NCBI RefSeq assembly: GCF_024509555.1 | Contig: NZ_JAMWEL010000001.1 | Coordinates: 62,001-126,000 of the forward strand | DNA from: Streptococcus suis | Lineage (GTDB): Bacteria; Bacillota; Bacilli; Lactobacillales; Streptococcaceae | DNA length: 64,000 nucleotides | Reading direction: 5' to 3' | Shown here: positions 18,265-25,556 of the stretch, in pieces | Layout: each line of letters opens with the position of its first letter | Position numbering within the stretch: position 1 is the stretch's first letter | Notes under the pieces: generated by a model | What the model was told of the DNA's origin: nothing | The model's database searches: none | The model's input: only the letters and a program-made list of their open reading frames with translations | Made by a program: the position numbers and the translations under genes

Positions 18265-19456
18265 GAAAGTAGAAAATACACGGACTCGTAAACAGACACA
18301 ACACTTGTTTTTTGTATCCATTGTAGCAGCATTTTTGGTGTTTTGTTTAGCAATTGGGTTACGACATTTTTCTTTGTTGCGAGATGGTTATATTCCATTG
18401 AATACAGTTTTAGAAAAGCAATCATTTCAAAAAATTTCTGATGGGCAGTATGAGAAAAAAATCGGTAATATATCATACTCCTTGATCATTGATAAAGAAA
18501 AAAATAGCGTTACTAAAGCAGGTTATCAATTTGATATTAGCAATAATATTCAGCATTTCTTATGGGTGGACTATCTGTCAGCAGATAAGCTTGAGGAAAT
18601 ATTCAATGTTCAAGTTTCTTCCAATGGAATTTTTGTAGATGTTAAAGATATTGAATTTTCACAACATGAGTGGACAGAGGAATTTCCAAATCTTATTGCT
18701 CATGCTGGTGGGACCTATCGAGAAAAAGCCTACAATACATTCTATACGAACTCCTTAGAGGCTTTGCAGCAGAACTACTCTTTGGGTCATAGAGTGTTTG
18801 AAATAGACTTTTATCTGACAAGTGATGGAAAGATGGCTGCAGTACACGACTGGGACCAATTTGGTAACATGAATGGTGTAGCTATGAGTTCCCAGGAATG
18901 GAAAGCATTTCAAACATTTGGTTCGCCAGTTACTGAATCTCGATTTACAACGATGCTTATTGGTGATGTGTTAGATCAAATGCTGATCAATAAAGATATG
19001 TTTTTTGTGACGGATACGAAGATATTGGACGCTTCTGATGAAATGAAGTTGCAATTTACTGAAATCGTAAATGAAGCTATGAAGCGTGATCCGGAGTTAC
19101 TGAATAGAATTATCCCTCAGATTTATAATGAAGAAATGTATGCCCTAATTCGAGAAATTTATGATTTTCCTGAAGTAATATATACTCTTTATGCATCTCA
19201 AGATAGTGCAGATAATGTTTTGGATTTTGTAAAAAATAATCCCGCAATTAGTGTAGTGACGACTCCTATAGGTCATGCAAATTTCTTCACTGCAGAATTT
19301 ATTAATAATTTACATGCAGCAAATAAAAAAATCTATACCCACACTATTCATACATATGATGATTTGACCAAATATGCTGCGCTTGGAATCGATGGTTTCT
19401 ATACTGGTTTGTTATTGCCAAGAGATTTTAATACCTTAACGAATACTGCTCAGTAG
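18251..19456 (+). CDS. Membrane-anchored GDPD/PI-PLC-like phosphodiesterase
   Basis: The 401-residue protein has one N-terminal membrane anchor (about residues 17-38), so the rest should be outside the cell. From about residue 145 it has the TIM-barrel phosphodiesterase pattern: LIAHAGGTYR, NSLEALQQNYSLG, FEIDFYLTSDG (E..D) and AAVHDW. The catalytic His pair and the E/D metal ligands are present, but the Arg of the GlpQ motif HRG is Ala here. It follows AGGAAAC-type ribosome binding site GGAGGAAAC and overlaps the preceding gene by 14 bp. Ending an operon that encodes a glycerol-phosphate transferase, it may remove or transfer glycerol phosphate (inference). Confidence 0.78.
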   Translation: MGRTRKVENTRTRKQTQHLFFVSIVAAFLVFCLAIGLRHFSLLRDGYIPLNTVLEKQSFQKISDGQYEKKIGNISYSLIIDKEKNSVTKAGYQFDISNNIQHFLWVDYLSADKLEEIFNVQVSSNGIFVDVKDIEFSQHEWTEEFPNLIAHAGGTYREKAYNTFYTNSLEALQQNYSLGHRVFEIDFYLTSDGKMAAVHDWDQFGNMNGVAMSSQEWKAFQTFGSPVTESRFTTMLIGDVLDQMLINKDMFFVTDTKILDASDEMKLQFTEIVNEAMKRDPELLNRIIPQIYNEEMYALIREIYDFPEVIYTLYASQDSADNVLDFVKNNPAISVVTTPIGHANFFTAEFINNLHAANKKIYTHTIHTYDDLTKYAALGIDGFYTGLLLPRDFNTLTNTAQ

Positions 19457-19556
19457 TCATTATTATCTGTTCAGCTATGTTATCAAATATTTCAAACACA
19501 TGTCAATCAGTTTACAACCTTAAAGAAGTTGTCATGTAAATGAAATATTTTCTTTC

Positions 19557-19592
19557 AAAAAGAGAGGTTTTCATATGAAAATCTCTCTTTTT
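19557..19592 (+). terminator. Terminator of the rhamnan operon
   Basis: Arms at 19557-19571 and 19578-19592 form a 15-bp stem (one G-T wobble) around the loop CATATG, with A-rich 5' and T-rich 3' ends. It closes the polysaccharide operon and could also work on the other strand. Confidence 0.8.
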
Positions 19593-19620
19593 ATGCTAGA
19601 ATAGTATGTGGAGGTCTGAT

Positions 19621-20109
19621 ATGATTAAAATTTTTGGAAAGATTCGCTATCATTGGCAGCCAGAACTTTCTTTCTTTATTATTTACTGGTCTCTTACATT
19701 CACACCTCTATTTTTAGGTCTTTCTCTTCTGTTAGAAAGTTTGCATATTTCAAGCTTGTCAATTGTGCTTATTTCAGTATTTCTAGTTTTTAGTATGCTG
19801 GGAATGCATCGGTATTTTGAAATCAAAGAGGATAGTTTGAAAATAACAGCCGCGAATCCTTTTGGAAATCATTCAATTAAAATTGAAACAATTTCTAAAA
19901 TCGAGGTCACCTATCTATCCATTAGCATCATTTCGACAGAATTTCCTGATGGAATTACTTATTATATGAGAAAATGGCCGAAGAAGTATTTTGTTAATCA
20001 TTTAGGGATTCATCCTCATTTTTCTGGAGAAGTTGTATTGACAGACCACTTGATTAAACAAGATTATTTTGAAGAGTATTATTCAGAAAAAGCCAAATCA
20101 CTTAAGTGA
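19621..20109 (+). CDS. EbsA-like membrane protein
   Basis: The 162-residue protein begins MIKIFGKIRYHWQPELS and has two strong hydrophobic segments (about 20-65), followed by a PH-like soluble part. It resembles the EbsA family (pore-forming or surface-associated protein of lactic acid bacteria), which I recall next to a ferredoxin gene and cmk in streptococci. The ATG at 19621 lies 6 bases after GGAGG; an in-frame ATG at 19606 overlaps that site. Its 3' end overlaps the convergent ferredoxin gene by 12 bp. Function is not established. Confidence 0.65.
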   Translation: MIKIFGKIRYHWQPELSFFIIYWSLTFTPLFLGLSLLLESLHISSLSIVLISVFLVFSMLGMHRYFEIKEDSLKITAANPFGNHSIKIETISKIEVTYLSISIISTEFPDGITYYMRKWPKKYFVNHLGIHPHFSGEVVLTDHLIKQDYFEEYYSEKAKSLK

Positions 20110-20292
20110 AATGGCTTTGGTAGGACAGGACTTGATGGCGAGAATGATTTCCTCTGAGGGGATGTCGGCCTGTTCTGGGGAATATTGGTCTGAAAAGATA
20201 ACAATGCCCTCGTCATCATAGTCAAAGATAGGTGAGATAGTTTGGCAAAGCCCACAGGCTATGCACCGTTCTGGAATTAATTTTATGTTCAT
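20098..20292 (-). CDS. Ferredoxin, single [4Fe-4S] cluster type
   Basis: The 64-residue acidic protein has CIACGLC near the N-terminus (Cys10, 13 and 16) and a final SCPTKAI. These are the four Cys of a monocluster [4Fe-4S] ferredoxin. It is leftward and convergent with the EbsA-like gene. Its start region faces the LysM gene, so the 50-bp gap holds both upstream regions. It probably donates electrons to an unidentified reductase. Confidence 0.88.
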   Translation of the reverse strand: MNIKLIPERCIACGLCQTISPIFDYDDEGIVIFSDQYSPEQADIPSEEIILAIKSCPTKAISLK

Positions 20293-20342
20293 GTTTTTAT
20301 TGTAATCATTATTTTAAAAAAATACAAGGAGTTGCCACGATA

Positions 20343-20834
20343 ATGTCACAAGATCTATGGAATGAAGAAGTATATCAAACTGAAACAACTAGCCGTAAAG
20401 AACGTATGAATAAAGGAGTAGCAAGTACCAGAGTATTTACTATTTTGGCGACGATTTTCTTTTTGATCGTACTTGCTATTGGTATTTTTGCTATCTACCT
20501 GTCAATTGGGGGAAGTACCACAAATTCAACCCAGGAGTTTTATAATGTAAATAATGCTGCAGTAGCTGCGACAAGTTCAACTGTAGAAAGTTCTACTGAG
20601 GCTCCTGCGGCAGAGACGACAGAAACAACGGAAACTACCGCTAGTGAGTCAACTTCACTTGTAGACACTGGAGATGGCACTACTCTAACGGTCCAAGCAG
20701 GCGAAGGACTAGGACAACTGGCATATCGTGCAGGTGTTTCTATGTCTGAATTGGAACGCTTAAATCCAGAGAAGATGGTTGGTCCAAATGGCACATGGTG
20801 GGCAAACCCAGGTGATGTTATTCGTATTAGATAA
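20343..20834 (+). CDS. Membrane-anchored LysM protein
   Basis: The 163-residue protein has a charged cytoplasmic N-terminus, one membrane segment (about 30-55) and a Thr/Ser/Glu-rich linker (about 75-105). It ends in one LysM domain ([20 protein letters not shown] to the C-terminus), which binds peptidoglycan. It is followed after 8 bases by cmk, so the two are probably co-transcribed. The ribosome binding site is AAGGAG. No catalytic domain is present. Confidence 0.85.
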   Translation: MSQDLWNEEVYQTETTSRKERMNKGVASTRVFTILATIFFLIVLAIGIFAIYLSIGGSTTNSTQEFYNVNNAAVAATSSTVESSTEAPAAETTETTETTASESTSLVDTGDGTTLTVQAGEGLGQLAYRAGVSMSELERLNPEKMVGPNGTWWANPGDVIRIR

Positions 20835-20842
20835 GAGGAATT

Positions 20843-21520
20843 ATGAAATCAATTCAAATTGCAATTGACGGTCCAGCTTCTAGCGGAAAGTCAACAGTAG
20901 CAAAAATTATTGCTAAAGACTTGGGTTATACCTATCTTGACACGGGTGCTATGTATCGGTCAGCTACCTATTTGGCTTTAACAAATGGTGTTGAGGTTAC
21001 TGATCAAGATCGTATCGTGGACTTGCTTGCCCAAAATCCAATTCGATTTGGTCGTGATGAAGACGGGCAACAATTAGTTTTTGTTGGAGATGAAGATGTT
21101 ACTTTACCAATTCGTGATAACCAAGTAACAAATAATGTATCAGCGGTAGCATCTCTCCCTTTGGTGAGGGAAGAATTAGTTCGCTTGCAACAGGAAATTG
21201 CACAGGCTGGTGGCATCGTTATGGATGGGCGAGACATTGGTACAGTCGTATTGCCTCAAGCGGAACTTAAGATTTTCTTGATTGCATCAGTGGAAGAGCG
21301 TGCTCTTCGTCGTTTTAAGGAAAATACGGAACGTGGTATTGAGACAGATTTGGAGACCTTGAAAGAGGAGATTGCTGCTCGCGACTATAAAGATTCCAAC
21401 CGAGCAGTTTCTCCCTTGAAAGCTGCTGACGATGCCATTACATTTGATACAACAGGAGTATCCATCGAAGGTGTAGTGAAATTTATTTCAGAAAAAGCAC
21501 AAGAAATTCTTGACAAGTAG
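20843..21520 (+). CDS. cmk: Cytidylate kinase
   Basis: The 225-residue protein has the P-loop [16 protein letters not shown] at the N-terminus and [23 protein letters not shown] and [13 protein letters not shown], all hallmark motifs of Cmk. It phosphorylates CMP and dCMP with ATP in the cytoplasm. Length matches the family. The ribosome binding site AGAGGAATT is followed by ATG. It lies directly upstream of the infC leader. Confidence 0.97.
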   Translation: MKSIQIAIDGPASSGKSTVAKIIAKDLGYTYLDTGAMYRSATYLALTNGVEVTDQDRIVDLLAQNPIRFGRDEDGQQLVFVGDEDVTLPIRDNQVTNNVSAVASLPLVREELVRLQQEIAQAGGIVMDGRDIGTVVLPQAELKIFLIASVEERALRRFKENTERGIETDLETLKEEIAARDYKDSNRAVSPLKAADDAITFDTTGVSIEGVVKFISEKAQEILDK

Positions 21521-21539
21521 TTTGTGACATGTTAGAATA

Positions 21540-21700
21540 GTCGTATTGAGAAAAGCAGAAGTGAGAACTTCTCGCCTTGCGACTAACGTTGTCTGGCTCT
21601 ACGGATTAAGATTTCTTCGGAAAGAATAATGGTGTAGTGCGGACTTGTGTAGCAAGTCCGTTTCGTTTTTCTCGAAAAATATAAAATGAGGTGAAAAGCC
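21540..21700 (+). promoter_or_regulatory. L20-type leader with attenuator ahead of infC-rpmI-rplT
   Basis: The 180-base gap between cmk and infC holds a structured leader. Its clearest element is an intrinsic terminator: CGGACTTG (21640-21647) pairs with CAAGTCCG (21653-21660), followed by a T-rich run to 21670. In Firmicutes this operon is controlled by ribosomal protein L20 binding such a leader and favouring termination. Upstream stems near 21560-21630 may form the L20-binding fold, which I could not model fully. Confidence 0.78.
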
Positions 21701-22222
21701 ATAGCAAAGCAAGATTTGTTCATCAATGATGAAATTCGAGTGCGTGAAGTTCGTCTTATCGGTCTTGAGGGTGAACAGTTGGGAATCAAACCGCTCAATG
21801 AGGCTCAGGCCATTGCTGATAGCGCAAACGTGGATTTAGTCTTGATTCAACCACAAGCCAAACCACCAGTAGCTAAAATTATGGACTACGGTAAGTTCAA
21901 ATTTGAATATCAGAAGAAACAGAAAGAACAACGCAAAAAACAAAGTGTTGTCACTGTGAAGGAAGTGCGTCTAAGCCCAGTTATTGACAAAGGGGACTTC
22001 GAGACAAAACTTCGTCATGCCCGTAAATTCCTAGAAAAAGGAAATAAGGTAAAGGTTTCGATCCGTTTCAAAGGTCGTATGATTACCCACAAAGAAGTTG
22101 GAGCGAAAGTATTAGCTGAGTTCGCTGAAGCAACTCAAGATATTGCTATTATCGAACAACGCGCTAAGATGGACGGACGTCAAATGTTTATGCAATTGGC
22201 CCCAGCTTCAGATAAAAAATAA
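21701..22222 (+). CDS. infC: Translation initiation factor IF-3, probable AUA start
   Basis: The protein is 173 residues if read from ATA at 21701 ([20 protein letters not shown]). An in-frame TGA at 21692 rules out an earlier start, and the only standard-type alternative is TTG at 21716. GAGGTG at 21688-21693 lies 7 bases before ATA but 22 before TTG, so AUA is the likely initiation codon. Non-AUG starts on infC (AUU in E. coli) are known to allow IF-3 autoregulation. IF-3 binds the 30S subunit and checks start codons. It heads the operon with rpmI and rplT. Confidence 0.93.
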   Translation: MAKQDLFINDEIRVREVRLIGLEGEQLGIKPLNEAQAIADSANVDLVLIQPQAKPPVAKIMDYGKFKFEYQKKQKEQRKKQSVVTVKEVRLSPVIDKGDFETKLRHARKFLEKGNKVKVSIRFKGRMITHKEVGAKVLAEFAEATQDIAIIEQRAKMDGRQMFMQLAPASDKK

Positions 22223-22248
22223 GCTTTTTAAGCAAAAGGAGAATTAAC

Positions 22249-22449
22249 ATGCCAAAACAAAAAACTCACCGCGCATCAGCTAAACGTTTCAAACGTACAG
22301 GTTCTGGTGGATTGAAACGCTTCCGCGCTTACACTTCACACCGTTTCCACGGTAAAACTAAAAAACAACGTCGTCACCTTCGTAAAGCAGGTATGGTACA
22401 TGCTGGTGACTTCAAGCGTATCAAGTCTATGCTTACTCAAATGCGCTAA
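22249..22449 (+). CDS. rpmI: Ribosomal protein L35
   Basis: The 66-residue, very basic protein begins [19 protein letters not shown] and ends [10 protein letters not shown], the L35 pattern. It is a large-subunit protein. It lies between infC and rplT, with AAAGGAG before the ATG, in the standard operon order. Confidence 0.98.
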   Translation: MPKQKTHRASAKRFKRTGSGGLKRFRAYTSHRFHGKTKKQRRHLRKAGMVHAGDFKRIKSMLTQMR

Positions 22450-22498
22450 GCACTGATATTGCACTACTTATTATTTGAATTATTTGGAGGAAAATTAA

Positions 22499-22858
22499 AT
22501 GGCACGTGTTAAAGGTGGCGTTGTTTCTCGTAAACGCCGTAAACGTATTTTAAAATTAGCTAAAGGTTACTATGGAGCTAAACATCTCTTGTTCCGCACT
22601 GCGAAAGAACAAGTTATGAACTCTTACTACTATGCATACCGTGACCGCCGTCAGAAAAAACGTGATTTCCGTAAATTGTGGATCACTCGTATCAACGCGG
22701 CTGCTCGCATGAACGGTTTGTCATACTCACAATTGATGCACGGTTTGAAATTGGCAGAAATCGAAGTAAACCGTAAAATGCTTGCTGACTTGGCAGTAAA
22801 CGATGCAGCAGCGTTCACAGCTCTTGCAGATGCTGCTAAAGCACAGCTTGCTAAATAA
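22499..22858 (+). CDS. rplT: Ribosomal protein L20
   Basis: The 119-residue basic protein begins [19 protein letters not shown] and contains [20 protein letters not shown], typical of L20. It binds 23S rRNA early in 50S assembly and, in Firmicutes, represses its own operon through the leader upstream of infC. The ribosome binding site is GGAGG. A terminator follows within 10 bases. Confidence 0.98.
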   Translation: MARVKGGVVSRKRRKRILKLAKGYYGAKHLLFRTAKEQVMNSYYYAYRDRRQKKRDFRKLWITRINAAARMNGLSYSQLMHGLKLAEIEVNRKMLADLAVNDAAAFTALADAAKAQLAK

Positions 22859-22867
22859 GGTATAAGA

Positions 22868-22897
22868 AAATCTTGGGAAATTTTCCAGGATTTTTTT
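22868..22897 (+). terminator. Terminator of infC-rpmI-rplT
   Basis: AATCTTGG (22869-22876) pairs with CCAGGATT (22885-22892, one G-T wobble) around an AT-rich inner loop, followed by a T run to 22897. Confidence 0.8.
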
Positions 22898-23157
22898 CTT
22901 TGACAGGCTAAATTTTAGTAAAAATTTGAATTATGAATAAGTAAGCTTTGAGTGTTCATATTAGGCACTCGCTTCCCAAATAGTTCTTGAGTTATCAACT
23001 TTATAAACTTAAACTTGTCTTGTTTCTAATGCAGTTTACATAGGACTAGCTGTAGCTGATATAAAATAATTTGCTGATGCTAGTTCATTGTTGTAATAAT
23101 AACCTTCGTTGAGTAGCTTTACTTAATTGGTAAGTGCGGTTGAAGTTAACCTATTTA
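22898..23157. other. Non-coding gap between rplT and the SRPBCC gene
   Basis: About 260 bases of AT-rich sequence hold no supportable reading frame, RNA gene or strong hairpin. I see only the promoter at its downstream end. Confidence 0.5.
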
Positions 23158-23166
23158 TGGTATAAT
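23158..23166 (+). promoter_or_regulatory. Extended -10 placed 7 nt before the SRPBCC start codon
   Basis: TGGTATAAT occupies 23158-23166 and the ATG is at 23174. Transcription should begin at or within a base or two of the start codon, giving a leaderless mRNA. No Shine-Dalgarno sequence is present between them. Confidence 0.65.
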
Positions 23167-23173
23167 TATACTT

Positions 23174-23641
23174 ATGGAAATTACTATTACAAAACGAGAA
23201 AATATATACAAAATGAACCTTTCCTATAATGTTTCCTCATCCTTGGAACAAGTTTGGAATTTATTAGCGACAGACAGTGGTTTTGCCCGCTGGTTTCCGC
23301 AGTTGAGGGTTGAGGATGACAAGTTGATATTTGAAATGGAAGACTTCCGTGAAACTATGGACTTATTGACTTATGAACTGCAGGAAAAAATTGCTTACAC
23401 TTGGGATACGGCTAAGATTTCTTTCAGTCTGAGCCAGCGAGAGAAAGGAACACAGATCCTTTTTGAAGAAGAAATCCCTGTCGATTTTGGCAATGATCAT
23501 GTGGACGCTCAAAAAGACATGACAGGTTGGCTAGTTCAAAATGAATGTATTCAACTTCTCTTGCAAGGACAGGACTTGCCTGACCACCTGCCTTTGCAGG
23601 AAAAATGGGCTGCATTTTTGGAAGAAGAATTGAAACGATAG
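23174..23641 (+). CDS. SRPBCC (START/Aha1-like) family protein
   Basis: The 155-residue protein has an SRPBCC helix-grip pattern (SSSLEQVWNLLATDSGFARW, WFPQLRVEDDKLIFEM, LLQGQDLPDHLPLQEKW), so it likely forms a ligand-binding pocket; the ligand is unknown. The ATG at 23174 lies 7 nt from the -10 element. An alternative start is Met14 at 23213 (MNLSYNVSSS), which matches the domain edge better but also lacks a good ribosome binding site. It is followed by a small membrane-protein gene. Confidence 0.75.
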   Translation: MEITITKRENIYKMNLSYNVSSSLEQVWNLLATDSGFARWFPQLRVEDDKLIFEMEDFRETMDLLTYELQEKIAYTWDTAKISFSLSQREKGTQILFEEEIPVDFGNDHVDAQKDMTGWLVQNECIQLLLQGQDLPDHLPLQEKWAAFLEEELKR

Positions 23642-23662
23642 AAGACTAGGAGATTGAGTAAG

Positions 23663-23914
23663 ATGAAATGGTGGGCCCGATTGAGAGAAGAATATTATGA
23701 AACACGGTACAATTCTGGCGAGGATTGGTTGGAATGGTTCATAAAAAGAAAAATGACCTGGGGCTGGCGGTGGTTTTTAGTCGTGGCTATTTGTGTCCTC
23801 TATCGATTGTTTTGGCTAGAACCACGAAATATTTTTCGCTTCTTCTATTTTATTTTTGTCCTTGGACTTGTATATGGTTGTTATAATTTGATAAGGTTAA
23901 TACGCAGGAAGTGA
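23663..23914 (+). CDS. Small membrane protein of unknown function
   Basis: The 83-residue protein has a charged N-terminal half (MKWWARLREEYYETRYNSG) and two hydrophobic segments in the C-terminal half, ending in basic residues (LIRLIRRK). I do not recognise a family. The ATG at 23663 is chosen because AGGAG lies 10 bases before it; a TTG at 23654 almost touches that site. It starts 21 bases after the SRPBCC gene and is probably co-transcribed with it. Confidence 0.65.
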   Translation: MKWWARLREEYYETRYNSGEDWLEWFIKRKMTWGWRWFLVVAICVLYRLFWLEPRNIFRFFYFIFVLGLVYGCYNLIRLIRRK

Positions 23915-23979
23915 AAGAATGTGTGAGCGTCTTTATTGTTAGCACGCGTGATAAAAGAATGTAAATGAAAGGAATTACC

Positions 23980-25317
23980 ATGCAACAAATTACTTGCCCT
24001 CATTGCGATACCGTTTTTACGGTTAATGAAACAGAATACAGTCAGCTGTTAGCACAGGTACGAGGTGCGGAGTTTGAAAAAGAAATCCATGACCGCTTGG
24101 AGCGGGAACGGGAATTATTGTCCCAAAGGGCAGAAAATGACTTGCAAGCTAAACTGGGTGATAAGGACAAGGAAATCCTTGAATTGACTGCGCGTTTGGA
24201 TAAGCTGGCTAGTCAAACGGAGCTTGAAATCAGCTCTGCCATTTCCCAAAAAGACCAAGAAATTCTAGAACTGACTGCAAAGTTGGATAAGCTGACTAGT
24301 CAGACGGAGCTGGAAGTCAGCTCTGCTATTTCCAAAAAAGACCAAGAAATCCAAGAGCTTAAGGCTCAGTTGAGGCAAATCGGTTTGGCTAAGGACTTGG
24401 AGTTGCAGCAGGCGGTGGCTAAGGTGGAGAAGGAGCGGGATGCAGCTCAGAATGCCTTGGCCATGCAGGAGCAGAAGCAGGAGTTGGCCTTGGCGACCAC
24501 CCGTCAGGAGTACGAGGTGCGTCTCAAAGCGGCGGATGAGCAGGTGGAGTTTTACAAGAACTTCAAGGCCCAACAGTCCACCAAGGCGATTGGTGAGAGT
24601 TTGGAACTGTATGCTGAGGCAGAATTTAACAAGGTGCGGCAGCTGGCCTTTCCAAATGCCTACTTTGAGAAGGACAATCAGGTGTCGGCACGGGGCTCCA
24701 AGGGCGACTACATCTATCGGGAGCTGGACGAGAATGGGGTGGAAATCCTCTCCATTATGTTCGAGATGAAGAACGAGGCGGACGACACGGTCAAGAAGCA
24801 CAAGAACGAGGACTTTTTCAAGGAGTTGGACAAGGACCGTCGGGAGAAGGACTGCGAGTATGCTGTCTTGGTGACCATGTTGGAGGCGGACAACGACTAC
24901 TACAACACTGGTATCGTGGATGTCAGCCACAAGTACGAGAAGATGTACGTGGTTCGTCCCCAGTTCTTTATTCAGTTGATAGGGCTTTTGCGAAATGCTG
25001 CGCTCAATAGCTTGAAGTACAAGCAGGAGTTGGCTTTAGTCAGAGAACAGCATATCGACATAACTCATTTTGAAGAAGATTTGGCTACTTTCAAGACAGC
25101 CTTTGCCAAGAACTACCAGTCAGCCAGCAACAATTTCCAGAAGGCTATTGATGAAATTGACAAGGCAATCAAGCGTATGGAGGCTGTCAAGGCAGCCCTG
25201 ACCACTAGCGAAAACCAGCTTCGCCTAGCCAATAATAAACTAGACGATGTCTCCGTCAAAAAACTAACCCGTAATAACCCTACGATGAAGGCCAAGTTTG
25301 AGGCGTTAAAGGAGTAA
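23980..25317 (+). CDS. DUF2130 domain protein with tandem-repeat coiled coil
   Basis: The 445-residue protein starts with a short CxxC segment (ITCPHCDTVF) like a zinc-ribbon half. A long coiled coil follows (about 25-190), then the DUF2130 core (about 200-380; FPNAYFEKDNQVSARGSKGD, IMFEMKNEAD, KDCEYAVLVTMLE) and a second coiled coil. DUF2130 resembles restriction-endonuclease-like folds, but its role is unknown. The coiled coil contains an 87-bp tandem repeat. The ATG at 23980 follows AAAGGA; an ATG at 23965 lies before that site. Codon use in 24400-24960 is visibly GC-richer than in neighbouring genes. Confidence 0.8.
   Translation: MQQITCPHCDTVFTVNETEYSQLLAQVRGAEFEKEIHDRLERERELLSQRAENDLQAKLGDKDKEILELTARLDKLASQTELEISSAISQKDQEILELTAKLDKLTSQTELEVSSAISKKDQEIQELKAQLRQIGLAKDLELQQAVAKVEKERDAAQNALAMQEQKQELALATTRQEYEVRLKAADEQVEFYKNFKAQQSTKAIGESLELYAEAEFNKVRQLAFPNAYFEKDNQVSARGSKGDYIYRELDENGVEILSIMFEMKNEADDTVKKHKNEDFFKELDKDRREKDCEYAVLVTMLEADNDYYNTGIVDVSHKYEKMYVVRPQFFIQLIGLLRNAALNSLKYKQELALVREQHIDITHFEEDLATFKTAFAKNYQSASNNFQKAIDEIDKAIKRMEAVKAALTTSENQLRLANNKLDDVSVKKLTRNNPTMKAKFEALKE
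24166..24360 (+). repeat. 87-bp in-frame tandem repeat in the DUF2130 gene
   Basis: Units begin at 24166, 24253 and 24340, exactly 87 bp (29 codons) apart. The first two are complete and encode nearly the same heptad-rich peptide (KEILELTARLDKLASQTELE and QEILELTAKLDKLTSQTELE); the third diverges after a few codons. Confidence 0.88.
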
Positions 25318-25322
25318 AAACA

Positions 25323-25556
25323 ATGAACACAATTGACCTAAATCTGCCTGTTGCAGAGATTATCAGCCAGCACCCAGAAGTCAAGGACATACTGGTAGAG
25401 CTTGGTTTCAAGCCCTTGGCAAATCCAGCTATGCTCAATACAGTTGGTAAGGTGACCAGTCTTAAGACTGGATCCAAGATGACAAAGATTCCGTTAGACC
25501 GTATTCAACATGTCTTGGAATGCAACGGCTATGAGGTAATAGGAGGAGAAGTATGA
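25323..25556 (+). CDS. DUF1858 domain protein
   Basis: The 77-residue protein matches DUF1858 (LPVAEIISQHPEVKDILVELGF, then GFKPLANPAMLNTVGKVTSL), a small domain related to the N-terminal part of ScdA/RIC-type proteins and often linked to DUF438. It overlaps the next gene by 4 bp (ATGA) and follows the DUF2130 gene by 5 bases, so the three form one transcription unit. Its function is not established. Confidence 0.82.
   Translation: MNTIDLNLPVAEIISQHPEVKDILVELGFKPLANPAMLNTVGKVTSLKTGSKMTKIPLDRIQHVLECNGYEVIGGEV

Noticed and set aside
21716..21718. TTG as the infC start
   Set aside because: It is 22 bases from the only ribosome binding site and drops the conserved N-terminal residues. ATA at 21701 is better placed.
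24166..24340. Tandem repeats as a possible CRISPR array
   Set aside because: Units are contiguous 87-bp coding copies without spacers.
24265..24930. Long leftward open frame (221 codons) opposite the DUF2130 gene
   Set aside because: It is a shadow of the GC-rich, repeat-containing coding strand: Leu/Val/His/Gln-rich, with no ribosome binding site or recognisable domain.
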